Part shown: positions 17,703 to 27,933 of the stretch, in pieces
Layout: every line of letters begins with the position of its first letter
Numbering within the stretch: the stretch's first letter is position 1
Assembly: GCF_030065535.1 (NCBI RefSeq)
Contig: NZ_JASJND010000001.1
Coordinates: 664,742 to 728,741 of the forward strand
Reading direction: 5' to 3'
Source: Microbacterium dauci
GTDB lineage: Bacteria; Actinomycetota; Actinomycetes; Actinomycetales; Microbacteriaceae
DNA length: 64,000 bases
Made by a program: the position numbers and the translations under genes
The notes under the pieces: model-generated
Told to the model about the DNA's origin: nothing
Seen by the model: only the letters and a program-made list of their open reading frames with translations
Database searches by the model: none

Positions 17703-19220
17703 ATGGCTTCATTCATTATCCGAAGACTGATCGCCTCAGTCTTCGTGCTTTTCGCAGCGACGTTCCTCATGTACGTCCTGACTTCGCTGGCCGGTGATCC
17801 TCTCGAGGAACTCCGGCAGTCGAACGCTCCGAACAAGGAGCAGCTCATCGAGGCGCGAACCAAGCTCCTCAACCTCGATGTTCCCGCACCGCTGCGCTAC
17901 TTCCTCTGGCTCGGCGGCCTCTTCCGCGGTGACTTCGGTGTCAGCGTGCAGAACCAGCCGGTCAACGCGCTGCTCGCGAACGCGCTGACCTCCACCATCA
18001 CGCTCGTTACGACCGCGACCATCGTCGCGATCATCCTCGGCATCACCGTCGGCATCGTGTCGGCCCTGCGTCAGTACAGCGGCTTCGACTACACGGTCAC
18101 GCTGATCTCGTTCCTCTTCTTCTCGCTGCCGATCTTCTGGGTCGCGGTGCTCCTCAAGCAGTACGGCGCGATCCAGGTCAACAACTGGCTCGCCGATCCA
18201 GAGATCGCCACGGCAGTGATCGTGGTCGGCGCGATCGTCTCCGGCCTCCTCTGGATGTCCGTCATCGGCGGCACCCTCGCCCGCCGCGCCATCGTCTTCG
18301 TGGCGGCAGCCGCCGCGACCGCGGGCGTGCTTGTGTACCTGTCGGTCACGCGCTGGTTCGCCGACCCGGAGATCGGGATCGTCGTGTACGCGATCCTCGC
18401 GATCGGTACGGCGTTCGGCATCACCGCCATTTCGACGGGGCTCCGGAACCGGAAGGCCCTGTACGCGTCACTCACCATGGCCGTCGTGGGCATCGCGCTG
18501 TACTACCCGGCGATGACGTCGTTCCTCAACGGCATGTCGCTCGGCCTGTTCATCGGGCTCGCGGTCCTCACGGTCGTCGTCGGCGGCGTGACGGGCTGGT
18601 TCTTCGGCAAGCCGGACCGCGGACCTGTCATCCGTACCGCGATCTTCACGGCGTTCATTTCCGCGGGTCTTATCGCGCTCGACAAGTACATGTCGTACTG
18701 GGCCGCCTACGCGGCATCCGGTCGGGTGCGCGGGCGTCCGATCGCGACCGTCGGTTCGTCGACCCCGAGCCTGGGTGGCAACTTCTGGGTGCAGGGCATC
18801 GACCTGTACACCCACCTGTTGCTCCCCACGATCGCGATCATCCTCATCTCGTTCGCGAGCTACACCCGCTACTCGCGGGCGAGCCTGCTCGAGGTTATGA
18901 ACCAGGACTACATCCGCACGGCACGCGCGAAGGGCCTCACCGAGCGCACCGTCGTCGTGCGTCACGCGTTCCGCAACGCGCTCATCCCGATCACCACGAT
19001 CATCGCGTTCGACGTGGGTGCCATCGTCGGTGGTGCGGTCATCTCCGAGACCGTCTTCGGCTGGAGCGGCATGGGCCGCCTCTTCGTCGACGGCATCAAG
19101 GCGGTGGACCCCAACCCCGTGATGGCCTTCTTCGTCGTGGCCGGCACGCTGGCGGTTGTTTTCAACCTCATTGCTGACCTGGTCTACGCGGCGCTCGACC
19201 CCCGAATCAAGGTGAGCTGA
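17703..19220 (+). CDS. Peptide ABC transporter permease (DppB-like) with large internal insertion
   Basis: 505 residues, about 170 more than usual for DppB/OppB. Residues 1-157 look like the normal N-terminal half (MASFIIRRLI, FRGDFGVSV, FLFFSLPIFWVA). Residues 345-505 carry the normal second half, including the EAA loop (ARAKGLTERTVVVRHAFRNA). Between them, about 158-345, lie five or six extra hydrophobic segments and short loops (TRWFADPEI, GKPDRGPV). An even number would preserve topology. The start has AGGTGG about 10 bases upstream. It is transcribed with the second permease (one base between stop and ATG). Confidence 0.9.
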   Translation: MASFIIRRLIASVFVLFAATFLMYVLTSLAGDPLEELRQSNAPNKEQLIEARTKLLNLDVPAPLRYFLWLGGLFRGDFGVSVQNQPVNALLANALTSTITLVTTATIVAIILGITVGIVSALRQYSGFDYTVTLISFLFFSLPIFWVAVLLKQYGAIQVNNWLADPEIATAVIVVGAIVSGLLWMSVIGGTLARRAIVFVAAAAATAGVLVYLSVTRWFADPEIGIVVYAILAIGTAFGITAISTGLRNRKALYASLTMAVVGIALYYPAMTSFLNGMSLGLFIGLAVLTVVVGGVTGWFFGKPDRGPVIRTAIFTAFISAGLIALDKYMSYWAAYAASGRVRGRPIATVGSSTPSLGGNFWVQGIDLYTHLLLPTIAIILISFASYTRYSRASLLEVMNQDYIRTARAKGLTERTVVVRHAFRNALIPITTIIAFDVGAIVGGAVISETVFGWSGMGRLFVDGIKAVDPNPVMAFFVVAGTLAVVFNLIADLVYAALDPRIKVS

Positions 19221-19221
19221 C

Positions 19222-20409
19222 ATGACCTCCGTCACCCCAGAGCCCGCGAAGACGGGCACCATCAACGCCGAAGCATCCATCGAGCAGCGCGAGACCGAGG
19301 GCCTGAGCCAGGGCCAGATCGTCCGGCGACGGTTCTTCCGACACCGCGGCGCGCTCGTCGCGATGTTCGTTCTCGCGTTCATCGTGCTGCTCTCGTTCAC
19401 CTCGGTGGGCATCAGCCTGTGGGGGATCCGCATCCCCGGCTGGTGGCAGTACACCTGGACGCAGATCCCGCCGGTCGAGAATCGCGGTGCGCCGACGCTG
19501 AGTCTCATCCCGGAATGGCTCGGCGGCGACGGGATCCGGTTCGGCAACCACCCGTTCGGACAGGACGAGGTCGGCCGCGACATCTTCGCGGTCGTCATGC
19601 GCGGCGCGCAGCAGTCGATCATGGTGATGGTCATCGCCGGTGTCGTCGCGACGATCATCGGTGTCGTCATCGGTGCGCTCGCGGGCTACTACCGCAAGGC
19701 GACCGACGCGGTGCTCATGCGCTTCACCGACATCGTCATCACGATCCCGCTGATCGTCATCGGCTCCGTGCTCGGCCGCACGTTCGGCAACCTCGGTGCC
19801 GCCGTGCTCGGTGTCATCATCGGCCTGTTCGCGTGGACGACGCTCGCACGTCTCGTGCGCGGTGAGTTCCTGACCCTGCGTGAACGCGAGTTCGTGGATG
19901 CCGCGCGCGTCTCAGGTGCCCGCGACCGACGGATCATCTTCCGGCACATCCTCCCGAACGCGATCGGCGTGATCGTCGTCAACGCGACGCTCCTCATGGC
20001 CGGTGCGATCCTGCTCGAGTCGGCGCTGAGCTACATCGGCTTCGGTGTGCAGTCGCCCGATACGTCGCTCGGCAAGATCGTCTCCGACAACCAGGCGGCG
20101 TTCTCGACGCGTCCGTGGCTGTTCTGGTGGCCCGGTGTGTTCATCATCGCGATCGCCCTGTGCATCAACTTCATCGGCGACGGTCTTCGTGACGCATTCG
20201 ACCCGCGCCAGAAGAAGATGCCGAGCGCGCGCGCGATGGCGCGTGCCGGTCTGGCGAAGACGGGTGCCGCCGCTCCCGCTGCCGTCGACACCACGCCGTC
20301 GACCGATGCGCCGTCGGTCACGATGCCAGGGGCAGCGCCCTACACGGGTGACACCGGTGGCGATCGTGACCCGCGCGCGGAGAACCCGCACGACGGGCGA
20401 ACGCCCTGA
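19222..20409 (+). CDS. Peptide ABC transporter permease (DppC-like)
   Basis: 395 residues. A cytoplasmic N-terminus of about 35 residues precedes the first membrane segment (VAMFVLAFIVLLSF), and HPFGQDEVGRDIFA is the usual DppC signature. The EAA loop FVDAARVSGARDRRIIFRHI contacts the ATPase. The C-terminal tail after about residue 325 is alanine/proline-rich and not conserved. AAGGTGAG lies just upstream. The gene ends eight bases from the convergent PH-domain gene. Confidence 0.92.
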   Translation: MTSVTPEPAKTGTINAEASIEQRETEGLSQGQIVRRRFFRHRGALVAMFVLAFIVLLSFTSVGISLWGIRIPGWWQYTWTQIPPVENRGAPTLSLIPEWLGGDGIRFGNHPFGQDEVGRDIFAVVMRGAQQSIMVMVIAGVVATIIGVVIGALAGYYRKATDAVLMRFTDIVITIPLIVIGSVLGRTFGNLGAAVLGVIIGLFAWTTLARLVRGEFLTLREREFVDAARVSGARDRRIIFRHILPNAIGVIVVNATLLMAGAILLESALSYIGFGVQSPDTSLGKIVSDNQAAFSTRPWLFWWPGVFIIAIALCINFIGDGLRDAFDPRQKKMPSARAMARAGLAKTGAAAPAAVDTTPSTDAPSVTMPGAAPYTGDTGGDRDPRAENPHDGRTP

Positions 20410-20417
20410 TGCTGCTG

Positions 20418-21026
20418 CTACAGCACGATGCCGATCACCGTGGCGGCCGCGAGCGCGGCCGTCACGATGATCGTCGTCGTGTGCCAGTCGGTGCGGGTCG
20501 CACCGGGTTCGGCGCCCGCAGCGAGGGCGCCCGTCTCGGCCAGACGCTCCCATCGGCCGCGGATCAGCTGCGCGAGGTTGCCGCTGGGCACCGACAGCGC
20601 GTCGCTGGGACGAAGGCTGCCGTGCGCACCGCGCGCGGTGTCGCCGAGGCCTTGGAAGTCGCTGCGCGACAGGCCCAGCAGTCGGTGGCGCCCAGGCGCG
20701 GGGCTCGCCCAGACGCGGACCACGCGGTCGGAGGTGCGCAGGGTCAGCGCCCACTGGGTGTCGACCAGGACGATCGCCGGCCACGGCACGAACTCGGTGC
20801 GGAAGACGTTCACGACGGTGATGCCGTGCTCCTCGACGATCAGCTCGGGGCGCCAGAACATCGCCCAGACGAGGACGGCGACGAGGGCCAGGCCCCAGCC
20901 GTACCGCACCGCATCCATCACATCGAGCGCGACGAGCGACACCACGCCGATCGCGCAGACCACGACGGTCACAGCGGCGAGCACACGGCTCGCGAGCGGA
21001 CGGTATCGGACCTGTTCGAACGCCAT
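20418..21026 (-). CDS. PH-domain membrane protein, antisense within the transporter locus
   Basis: 202 residues. Two N-terminal membrane helices (about 10-55) are followed by a bacterial PH-like domain (RPELIVEEHGITVVNVFRTE, then VPWPAIVLVDTQWALTL), and one C-terminal helix (TTTIIVTAALAAATVIGIVL) ends the protein. Function unknown; such proteins are common in actinobacteria. It runs opposite to the genes on both sides, between the second permease and the ATPase. Its start lies 20-35 bases from the divergent ATPase start. A GTG at 21053 is an alternative start that would overlap the ATPase gene. Confidence 0.75.
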   Translation of the reverse strand: MAFEQVRYRPLASRVLAAVTVVVCAIGVVSLVALDVMDAVRYGWGLALVAVLVWAMFWRPELIVEEHGITVVNVFRTEFVPWPAIVLVDTQWALTLRTSDRVVRVWASPAPGRHRLLGLSRSDFQGLGDTARGAHGSLRPSDALSVPSGNLAQLIRGRWERLAETGALAAGAEPGATRTDWHTTTIIVTAALAAATVIGIVL

Positions 21027-21058
21027 GACCTCCAGCTTTCCAGATGGGAACACAACGC

Positions 21059-22921
21059 ATGACGCACTCCATGAAGGCAGCCACGGCTCCCGCTGCCTCG
21101 GCAGAGACGATCCTCGAGGTCCAGGACCTCGGCGTCGACTTCTGGGTCGAGGGCCAGTTCTACCCCGCCGCCATCGGCATGAACTACCAGCTGCACCGCG
21201 GCGAGGTGCTCGCGATCGTCGGTGAGTCCGGCTCGGGAAAGAGCACGAGCTCGATGGCGCTGCTCGGCCTGCTCCCCGAGAACGCCCGTGTGAGCGGCTC
21301 GATGAAGCTGCGTGGCCGGGAGATGCAGGGGATGCCGGACGCCGAACTGCGCGCGCTCCGCGGCAACGAGATCTCGGTGATCTTCCAGGAGCCGATGACC
21401 GCGCTCAACCCGGTCTACACCGTCGGCTTCCAGATCATGGAGGCGCTCCGCTCGCACGACCGTGAACTCGTTCCGGCCAAGGCCAAGGAGCGCGCGATCG
21501 AGCTGCTCCGCATGGTCGAGATGCCGAACCCCGAGCAGTCCTTCCACAAGTACCCGCACCAGTTGTCGGGTGGTCAGCGCCAGCGCGCGATGATCGCCCA
21601 GTCGATCTCGTGCGACCCGATGCTGCTCATCGCCGACGAGCCGACGACCGCGCTCGACGTGACGGTCCAGGCCGAGATCCTCGACCTGATGCGCAACCTC
21701 CGCACCCGCCTCGACTCCGCGATCATCCTGATCACGCACGACATGGGCGTGGTCGCCGACCTGGCCGACCGCATCATGGTGATGAAGAACGGTGTCGTCG
21801 TCGAGTCCGGCTCGGTCGACGAGATCTTCCACGCGCCGCAGCACGAGTACACGAAGTCGCTCCTCGCCTCGGTCCCGCACCTCGGCCTCGGCGTCCTCGA
21901 GCCGGTTGAGGCGGGCGTCACGGTCGAGGGCGTGGCATCCGTCGCAGCGATCCGCGAGCACGCGACCGACAAGGTGCAGCCGTCCGAGAGCGGCCAGGCG
22001 CCGATCCTCTCGTTCGAGAACGTCGCGATCGAGTACCCGAAGCGTGGGCGGATCCCCGCGTTCCGCGCCGCGGACGGCATCGATCTGCAGGTCTACCCGG
22101 GCGAGATCATGGGTCTCGTGGGGGAGTCGGGCTCCGGCAAGACCACCCTCGGTCGCGCTGCGATAGGTCTGCTCCCCATCGCCGAGGGAAAGCTCACGGC
22201 GGTCGGCACCGACATCTCGAACGCGTCGCTGAAGGACCTCACGGCGATCCGTCGTCGCACGGGCATCGTGTTCCAGGACCCGGCGTCGTCGCTGAACCCG
22301 CGCATGCCGATCGGTCAGTCGATCGGCGAGCCGCTGTTGCTCGCGGGCGAGGCGAGCGGCAAGGAGCTCGACCGTCGCGTCGAGAGCCTGCTCAGCCAGG
22401 TCGAGCTGCCGACGTCGTACCGCAACCGCTTCCCGCACGAGCTGTCCGGTGGTCAGAAGCAGCGTGTCGGCATCGCCCGCGCACTCGCGCTGGCGCCCGA
22501 GCTCCTCGTCGCCGATGAGCCCACCTCGGCGCTCGACGTGTCGGTGCAGGCCCGCTTCCTCGACCTGCTGCAGGAGTTGCAGCAGCAGCTGAAGTTCGCG
22601 TGCCTGTTCATCAGCCACGACCTGGCGGTCGTCGACATCCTCGCGCACCGCATCGCGGTGATGCACCACGGCAAGCTCGTGGAGGTCGGCACGCGTGACC
22701 AGATCCTGCGCGGCGCGAAGGATCCGTACACGCAGCGGCTCATCGCGGCGGTGCCGGTGCCCGACCCCGACCAGCAGCGCGCGCGTCGCGAGGCCCGGGC
22801 CGCCCTCATCGGCGGCGGCACCGAGCACGTTCCGACGGTGGATGCCGCGCAGCCCGCGACGCCGTCCGAACCCGGTATCGACCAGCGTCGTCACGGCGGA
22901 AGCTCGGCGATGGGCCGGTGA
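21059..22921 (+). CDS. Peptide ABC transporter ATPase, two domains fused (DppD-DppF)
   Basis: About 620 residues in one chain. Domain 1 has GESGSGKST, LSGGQRQR and IADEPTTALD; domain 2 has GESGSGKTT, LSGGQKQR and VADEPTSALD. Each is followed by an oligo_HPY-type end (YTKSLLASVP, YTQRLIAAVP). It powers the two permeases encoded upstream. The start is uncertain: ATGs at 21044, 21059 and 21071 are in frame and none has a good ribosome-binding site. The antisense PH gene separates it from the permeases, so it may have its own promoter or depend on read-through. Confidence 0.93.
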   Translation: MTHSMKAATAPAASAETILEVQDLGVDFWVEGQFYPAAIGMNYQLHRGEVLAIVGESGSGKSTSSMALLGLLPENARVSGSMKLRGREMQGMPDAELRALRGNEISVIFQEPMTALNPVYTVGFQIMEALRSHDRELVPAKAKERAIELLRMVEMPNPEQSFHKYPHQLSGGQRQRAMIAQSISCDPMLLIADEPTTALDVTVQAEILDLMRNLRTRLDSAIILITHDMGVVADLADRIMVMKNGVVVESGSVDEIFHAPQHEYTKSLLASVPHLGLGVLEPVEAGVTVEGVASVAAIREHATDKVQPSESGQAPILSFENVAIEYPKRGRIPAFRAADGIDLQVYPGEIMGLVGESGSGKTTLGRAAIGLLPIAEGKLTAVGTDISNASLKDLTAIRRRTGIVFQDPASSLNPRMPIGQSIGEPLLLAGEASGKELDRRVESLLSQVELPTSYRNRFPHELSGGQKQRVGIARALALAPELLVADEPTSALDVSVQARFLDLLQELQQQLKFACLFISHDLAVVDILAHRIAVMHHGKLVEVGTRDQILRGAKDPYTQRLIAAVPVPDPDQQRARREARAALIGGGTEHVPTVDAAQPATPSEPGIDQRRHGGSSAMGR

Positions 22922-22946
22922 CGCCGGCTCCCAGCTGAACCGCTTG

Positions 22947-22996
22947 TAGAATGGGGGTGCACCCGAATCCGGGTCGCACCCCCATTCGCTTTTGTT
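22947..22996 (+). terminator. Hairpin between the transporter ATPase gene and typA (with possible -10 box)
   Basis: Arms GAATGGGGGTGC (22949-22960) and GCACCCCCATTC (22976-22987) enclose a second ACCC/GGGT stem and are followed by GCTTTTGTT. This is a canonical terminator for the ATPase gene. TAGAAT (22947-22952) overlaps the left arm and could be the -10 box of typA, in which case the hairpin would lie at the 5' end of the typA mRNA. Confidence 0.7.
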
Positions 22997-23006
22997 GAGG
23001 ACCCTC

Positions 23007-24920
<1,914 letters not shown>

Positions 24921-24935
24921 CCTCCGGAGGGCCCG

Positions 24936-25661
24936 ATGGCGGGTGACTCGTCGCCCGTGCGTCGGGCGTGGCGCGACGCCGTCGGTGTCGCGGTCGCGAC
25001 GAGCGCGTACGGCGTGTCGTTCGGCGCGCTCGCGGTGGCGTCGGGACTCGGCGTCTGGCAAACCTGCGTCCTGAGTCTCCTGATGTTCACCGGCGGCTCG
25101 CAGTTCGCGTTCGTCGGCGTCATCGGCGGGGGAGGACTGCCGATCGCGGCGGTCGCCTCGGCGGGTCTTCTCGGCATCCGCAACGTCGCCTACGGTCTGC
25201 GGATGTCGCCGGTCGTCGGGAACGGATTCTGGCGCCGGGCCGCGGCATCCCACTTCACGATCGACGAGTCGACCGCGGTCTCGCTCGCGCAGACGGATGC
25301 CGCGGCCAAGCGCGTCGGCTTCTGGGTGACCGGGATCGGCATCTACCTGGGGTGGAACCTGTCGACGCTCGTCGGCGCGCTGCTGGGCGACGTGCTCGGT
25401 GACGTCCGTGCGTACGGGCTGGACGCTGCGGCGGCCGCCGCGTTCCTCGCGCTGCTGTGGCCACGGCTGCGCGGACGCCAGCCGATCGCTGTCGCCGCTG
25501 CGGCCGCCGTCGTCGCGGCGGTGCTGACGCCGGCGCTCATGCCGGGGCTGCCCGTGCTCGTCGCCGCGGTCGTGGCCCTCGTCGTGGGCTGGACGAACCT
25601 GGGTGGACCGAAGGCGGGCGACGACGTCCGCCCGGTGGAGCCGGGGGAGGTGCGCCCGTGA
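24936..25661 (+). CDS. azlC: AzlC family branched-chain amino acid exporter subunit
   Basis: 241 residues with about seven membrane segments. The AzlC signature region includes AYGVSFGALAVASGL, LMFTGGSQFAFVGV and GIRNVAYGLRMSP. With AzlD it exports branched-chain amino acids or their analogues. GGAGG lies upstream of the ATG, and its stop overlaps the azlD GTG as GTGA. The C-terminus is hydrophilic. Confidence 0.92.
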   Translation: MAGDSSPVRRAWRDAVGVAVATSAYGVSFGALAVASGLGVWQTCVLSLLMFTGGSQFAFVGVIGGGGLPIAAVASAGLLGIRNVAYGLRMSPVVGNGFWRRAAASHFTIDESTAVSLAQTDAAAKRVGFWVTGIGIYLGWNLSTLVGALLGDVLGDVRAYGLDAAAAAAFLALLWPRLRGRQPIAVAAAAAVVAAVLTPALMPGLPVLVAAVVALVVGWTNLGGPKAGDDVRPVEPGEVRP

Positions 25662-25972
25662 CGCTGTGGACCTCGCTCCTGCTCGCCTCGATCGTGTGCG
25701 TCGCGCTGAAGACGGTCGGCTACCTCGTGCCGCCCCGCTGGTTCGACGCGCCGAGGCCGACACGGACCATCGATCTGCTGACGGTCGCGCTCTTGGCGGC
25801 GCTCGTCGTGGTGCAGACACTCGGGGCGGCGCAGGCGATCGTCCTCGACGCCCGCGTGCCGGCGATCCTGGTGGCCGCGGGGCTCCTCATGGTGCGGGCA
25901 CCGTTCCTCGCTGTCGTGGTCGCCGCTGCGTTGGTGGCGGCGGGGCTCCGCGCCGCCGGGTTCGCAGCGTGA
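25658..25972 (+). CDS. azlD: AzlD domain-containing protein
   Basis: 104 residues with three to four hydrophobic segments, typical of AzlD (TLWTSLLLASIVCVALKTVG near the start, ILVAAGLLMVRAPF near the end). It is the partner of AzlC. The GTG start is set by the four-base overlap with azlC. Confidence 0.88.
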   Translation: MTLWTSLLLASIVCVALKTVGYLVPPRWFDAPRPTRTIDLLTVALLAALVVVQTLGAAQAIVLDARVPAILVAAGLLMVRAPFLAVVVAAALVAAGLRAAGFAA

Positions 25973-25989
25973 GCTCGGCCGTGGCTTTC

Positions 25990-25995
25990 TAGACT
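25990..25995 (+). promoter_or_regulatory. -10 box TAGACT, leaderless layout
   Basis: TAGACT ends six bases before the GTG at 26002, so the mRNA probably starts at or next to the start codon. Confidence 0.6.
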
Positions 25996-26001
25996 GGTCC
26001 C

Positions 26002-26385
26002 GTGAACCCGCTCTTCGCCCGCATCGCGACCTGGCTCGTCGCCGCCGTCCTCGGCTTCGTCTACGGCGTCGCGTGCGTGATCGGCCAGGCCGCGATGTGG
26101 GGTGTCCTGCCGGTCGGGCTGATCACGGCCATCGTCGGGCTGGCGGCGATGCTCGTCGCCATCCGCGTCCTCACGGGGGAGCGGGCGACCGCACTCGCAG
26201 CCGGGATCGGTGCGCTGGCGGCGACGGTGATCCTTTCGGGTCGCGGTCCCGGTGGGTCGATCGTCGTCCCCGCCGCGCCAGAGGGTGAGATCACCACGGG
26301 GGTCATCTGGACCATCGTCGTCCCGCTCATCGCCGCGATCGTGGTGGCCTGGCCCTCGGCGTCCTCCCTGCGACCGACGAACTAG
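26002..26385 (+). CDS. Small four-helix membrane protein, unknown function
   Basis: 127 residues with about four hydrophobic helices (LVAAVLGFVYGVACVIGQA, VGLITAIVGLAAMLVAI, a middle segment and TIVVPLIAAIVVAWP). It resembles the DUF6113-type proteins found beside fdxA in actinobacteria, but that match is from memory. The GTG start sits six bases after a -10 box. fdxA follows immediately with its own leaderless-type promoter. Confidence 0.7.
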   Translation: MNPLFARIATWLVAAVLGFVYGVACVIGQAAMWGVLPVGLITAIVGLAAMLVAIRVLTGERATALAAGIGALAATVILSGRGPGGSIVVPAAPEGEITTGVIWTIVVPLIAAIVVAWPSASSLRPTN

Positions 26386-26388
26386 ACT
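26383..26388 (+). promoter_or_regulatory. -10 box TAGACT of fdxA, leaderless layout
   Basis: TAGACT ends six bases before the fdxA GTG and overlaps the stop codon of the preceding gene. Confidence 0.6.
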
Positions 26389-26394
26389 TCTGGG

Positions 26395-26715
26395 GTGACG
26401 TATGTGATCGCCCTGCCGTGCGTGGATGTGAAGGATCGTGCCTGCATCGACGAATGCCCCGTCGACTGCATCTACGAGGGTGAGCGATCGCTCTACATCC
26501 ACCCGGACGAGTGCGTCGATTGCGGTGCGTGCGAGCCGGTCTGCCCGGTCGAGGCCATCTACTACGAGGACGACCTCCCGGCGGAGTGGCAGGACTACTA
26601 CAACGCGAACGTCGAGTTCTTCGAGGACATCGGCTCGCCCGGCGGCGCCGCGAAGGTCGGTGTGATCGCGAAGGATCACCCGGTCATCTCCGCGCTCCCG
26701 CCGCAGGCCCACTGA
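26395..26715 (+). CDS. fdxA: Seven-iron ferredoxin [3Fe-4S][4Fe-4S]
   Basis: 106 residues. The two cluster motifs are visible: ACIDECPVDCIYEGER and ECVDCGACEPVCPVEAI, with an extra Cys in LPCVDV. It is a low-potential electron carrier, typical of actinobacteria, for example for P450 systems or ferredoxin-dependent oxidoreductases. The GTG start is supported by the leaderless promoter. dapC starts ten bases after its stop, a pairing also seen in Mycobacterium (fdxC-dapC, from memory). Confidence 0.96.
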   Translation: MTYVIALPCVDVKDRACIDECPVDCIYEGERSLYIHPDECVDCGACEPVCPVEAIYYEDDLPAEWQDYYNANVEFFEDIGSPGGAAKVGVIAKDHPVISALPPQAH

Positions 26716-26725
26716 GTCGCCGCGC

Positions 26726-27832
26726 ATGAGCGTCCGCGATCTCGCCGACTACCCCTGGGATGCCGTCGCCCCGTATGCCGCGCGTGCCCGCGCCCACGCG
26801 GATGGCATCGTCGACCTGTCGATCGGCTCTCCGGTCGATCCCACGCCGGCGGTCGTCGCGGCAGCGCTGAGCGCCGCCACCGACGCCCACGCATACCCGC
26901 AGACGGTCGGCACCCCTGCACTGCGCGAGGCCATCGCCGCCTGGTATGCGCGTCGCCGCGGTGTTCCGGGACTCACGCCCGCGCACATCCTTCCGACCGT
27001 CGGCTCGAAGGAGCTGGTGGCGCTCCTGCCGCTGCTCCTCGCCCTCGGCCCCGGCGACGTCGTCGTCCACCCGCGTGCCGCGTATCCGTCGTACGAGGTC
27101 GGCGCGCGCCTGGTCGGTGCGACCCCGCTCGCGGCCGACGACCCCGACGAATGGCCGGCCGCGACCCGCCTCGTGTGGCTCAACTCACCGGGCAACCCCG
27201 ACGGCAGCGTCCTCGGCGTCGACGAGCTCCGTCGGGCCGTGGCCCGCGCACGCGAGCTCGGCGCCGTCGTGGCATCCGACGAATGCTATGCGGAGCTCGG
27301 CTGGGACGGACCGTGGGCGGATGCCGCGGTCCCCAGCGTCCTCGATCCGCGTGTGACCGACGGCGACCTCACCGGTCTCCTCTCGGTGTACTCGCTCAGC
27401 AAGCAGTCGAACCTCGCCGGCTACCGGGCCGCGTTCCTCGCGGGCGACGCGTCGATCGTGGAACCGCTGCTGACGGCGCGCAAGCATCTCGGTCTCATGG
27501 TGCCGGCGCCCGTGCAGGCGGCGATGGTTGCAGCCCTCGAGGACGACGAGCACGTCGACGCGCAGCGCGAGCGCTACCGTGCGCGTCGCGACACGCTCCG
27601 CCCTGCGCTCGAGGCGGCCGGGTTCCGCATCGACCACAGTGAAGGCGGACTCTACCTGTGGGCCACCGCCGGCGAAGACGCGTGGGACTCGATCGCGCGG
27701 CTCGCGGAGCTCGGCATCCTGGCCGGACCCGGACACTTCTACGGGTCGCATTTCCCGCAGCACGTGCGGTTCTCGCTCACCGCGTCTGATGAGCGGATCG
27801 CGGCGGCGGCCCAGCGACTGCTCGCTTCGTAG
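26726..27832 (+). CDS. dapC: N-succinyldiaminopimelate aminotransferase
   Basis: 368 residues, a fold-type I PLP aminotransferase in the lysine/meso-diaminopimelate pathway, acting after DapD. LSIGSPVDPTP starts the substrate region, NSPGNPDGSVLG and SDECYAELGW flank the cofactor site, and the PLP lysine is Lys226 in VYSLSKQSNLAGYR. The fdxA-dapC neighbourhood supports DapC over other class I aminotransferases. dapD and dapE are only 2-3 kb downstream. Confidence 0.9.
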   Translation: MSVRDLADYPWDAVAPYAARARAHADGIVDLSIGSPVDPTPAVVAAALSAATDAHAYPQTVGTPALREAIAAWYARRRGVPGLTPAHILPTVGSKELVALLPLLLALGPGDVVVHPRAAYPSYEVGARLVGATPLAADDPDEWPAATRLVWLNSPGNPDGSVLGVDELRRAVARARELGAVVASDECYAELGWDGPWADAAVPSVLDPRVTDGDLTGLLSVYSLSKQSNLAGYRAAFLAGDASIVEPLLTARKHLGLMVPAPVQAAMVAALEDDEHVDAQRERYRARRDTLRPALEAAGFRIDHSEGGLYLWATAGEDAWDSIARLAELGILAGPGHFYGSHFPQHVRFSLTASDERIAAAAQRLLAS

Positions 27833-27892
27833 CATTCCTCACACGAATCGGTCGATCCGTTGGCGAGGTCAGGAGACGCGCTCGCACACCGA

Positions 27893-27898
27893 TAGGCT
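27893..27898 (+). promoter_or_regulatory. -10 box TAGGCT of gltA
   Basis: TAGGCT lies 35 bases before the gltA GTG; no clear -35. In contrast to nearby genes, the leader carries a strong ribosome-binding site (AAGGAGG). Confidence 0.45.
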
Positions 27899-27933
27899 GT
27901 AAAGACCGCTCCCGACGACCGCAAGGAGGCTTC

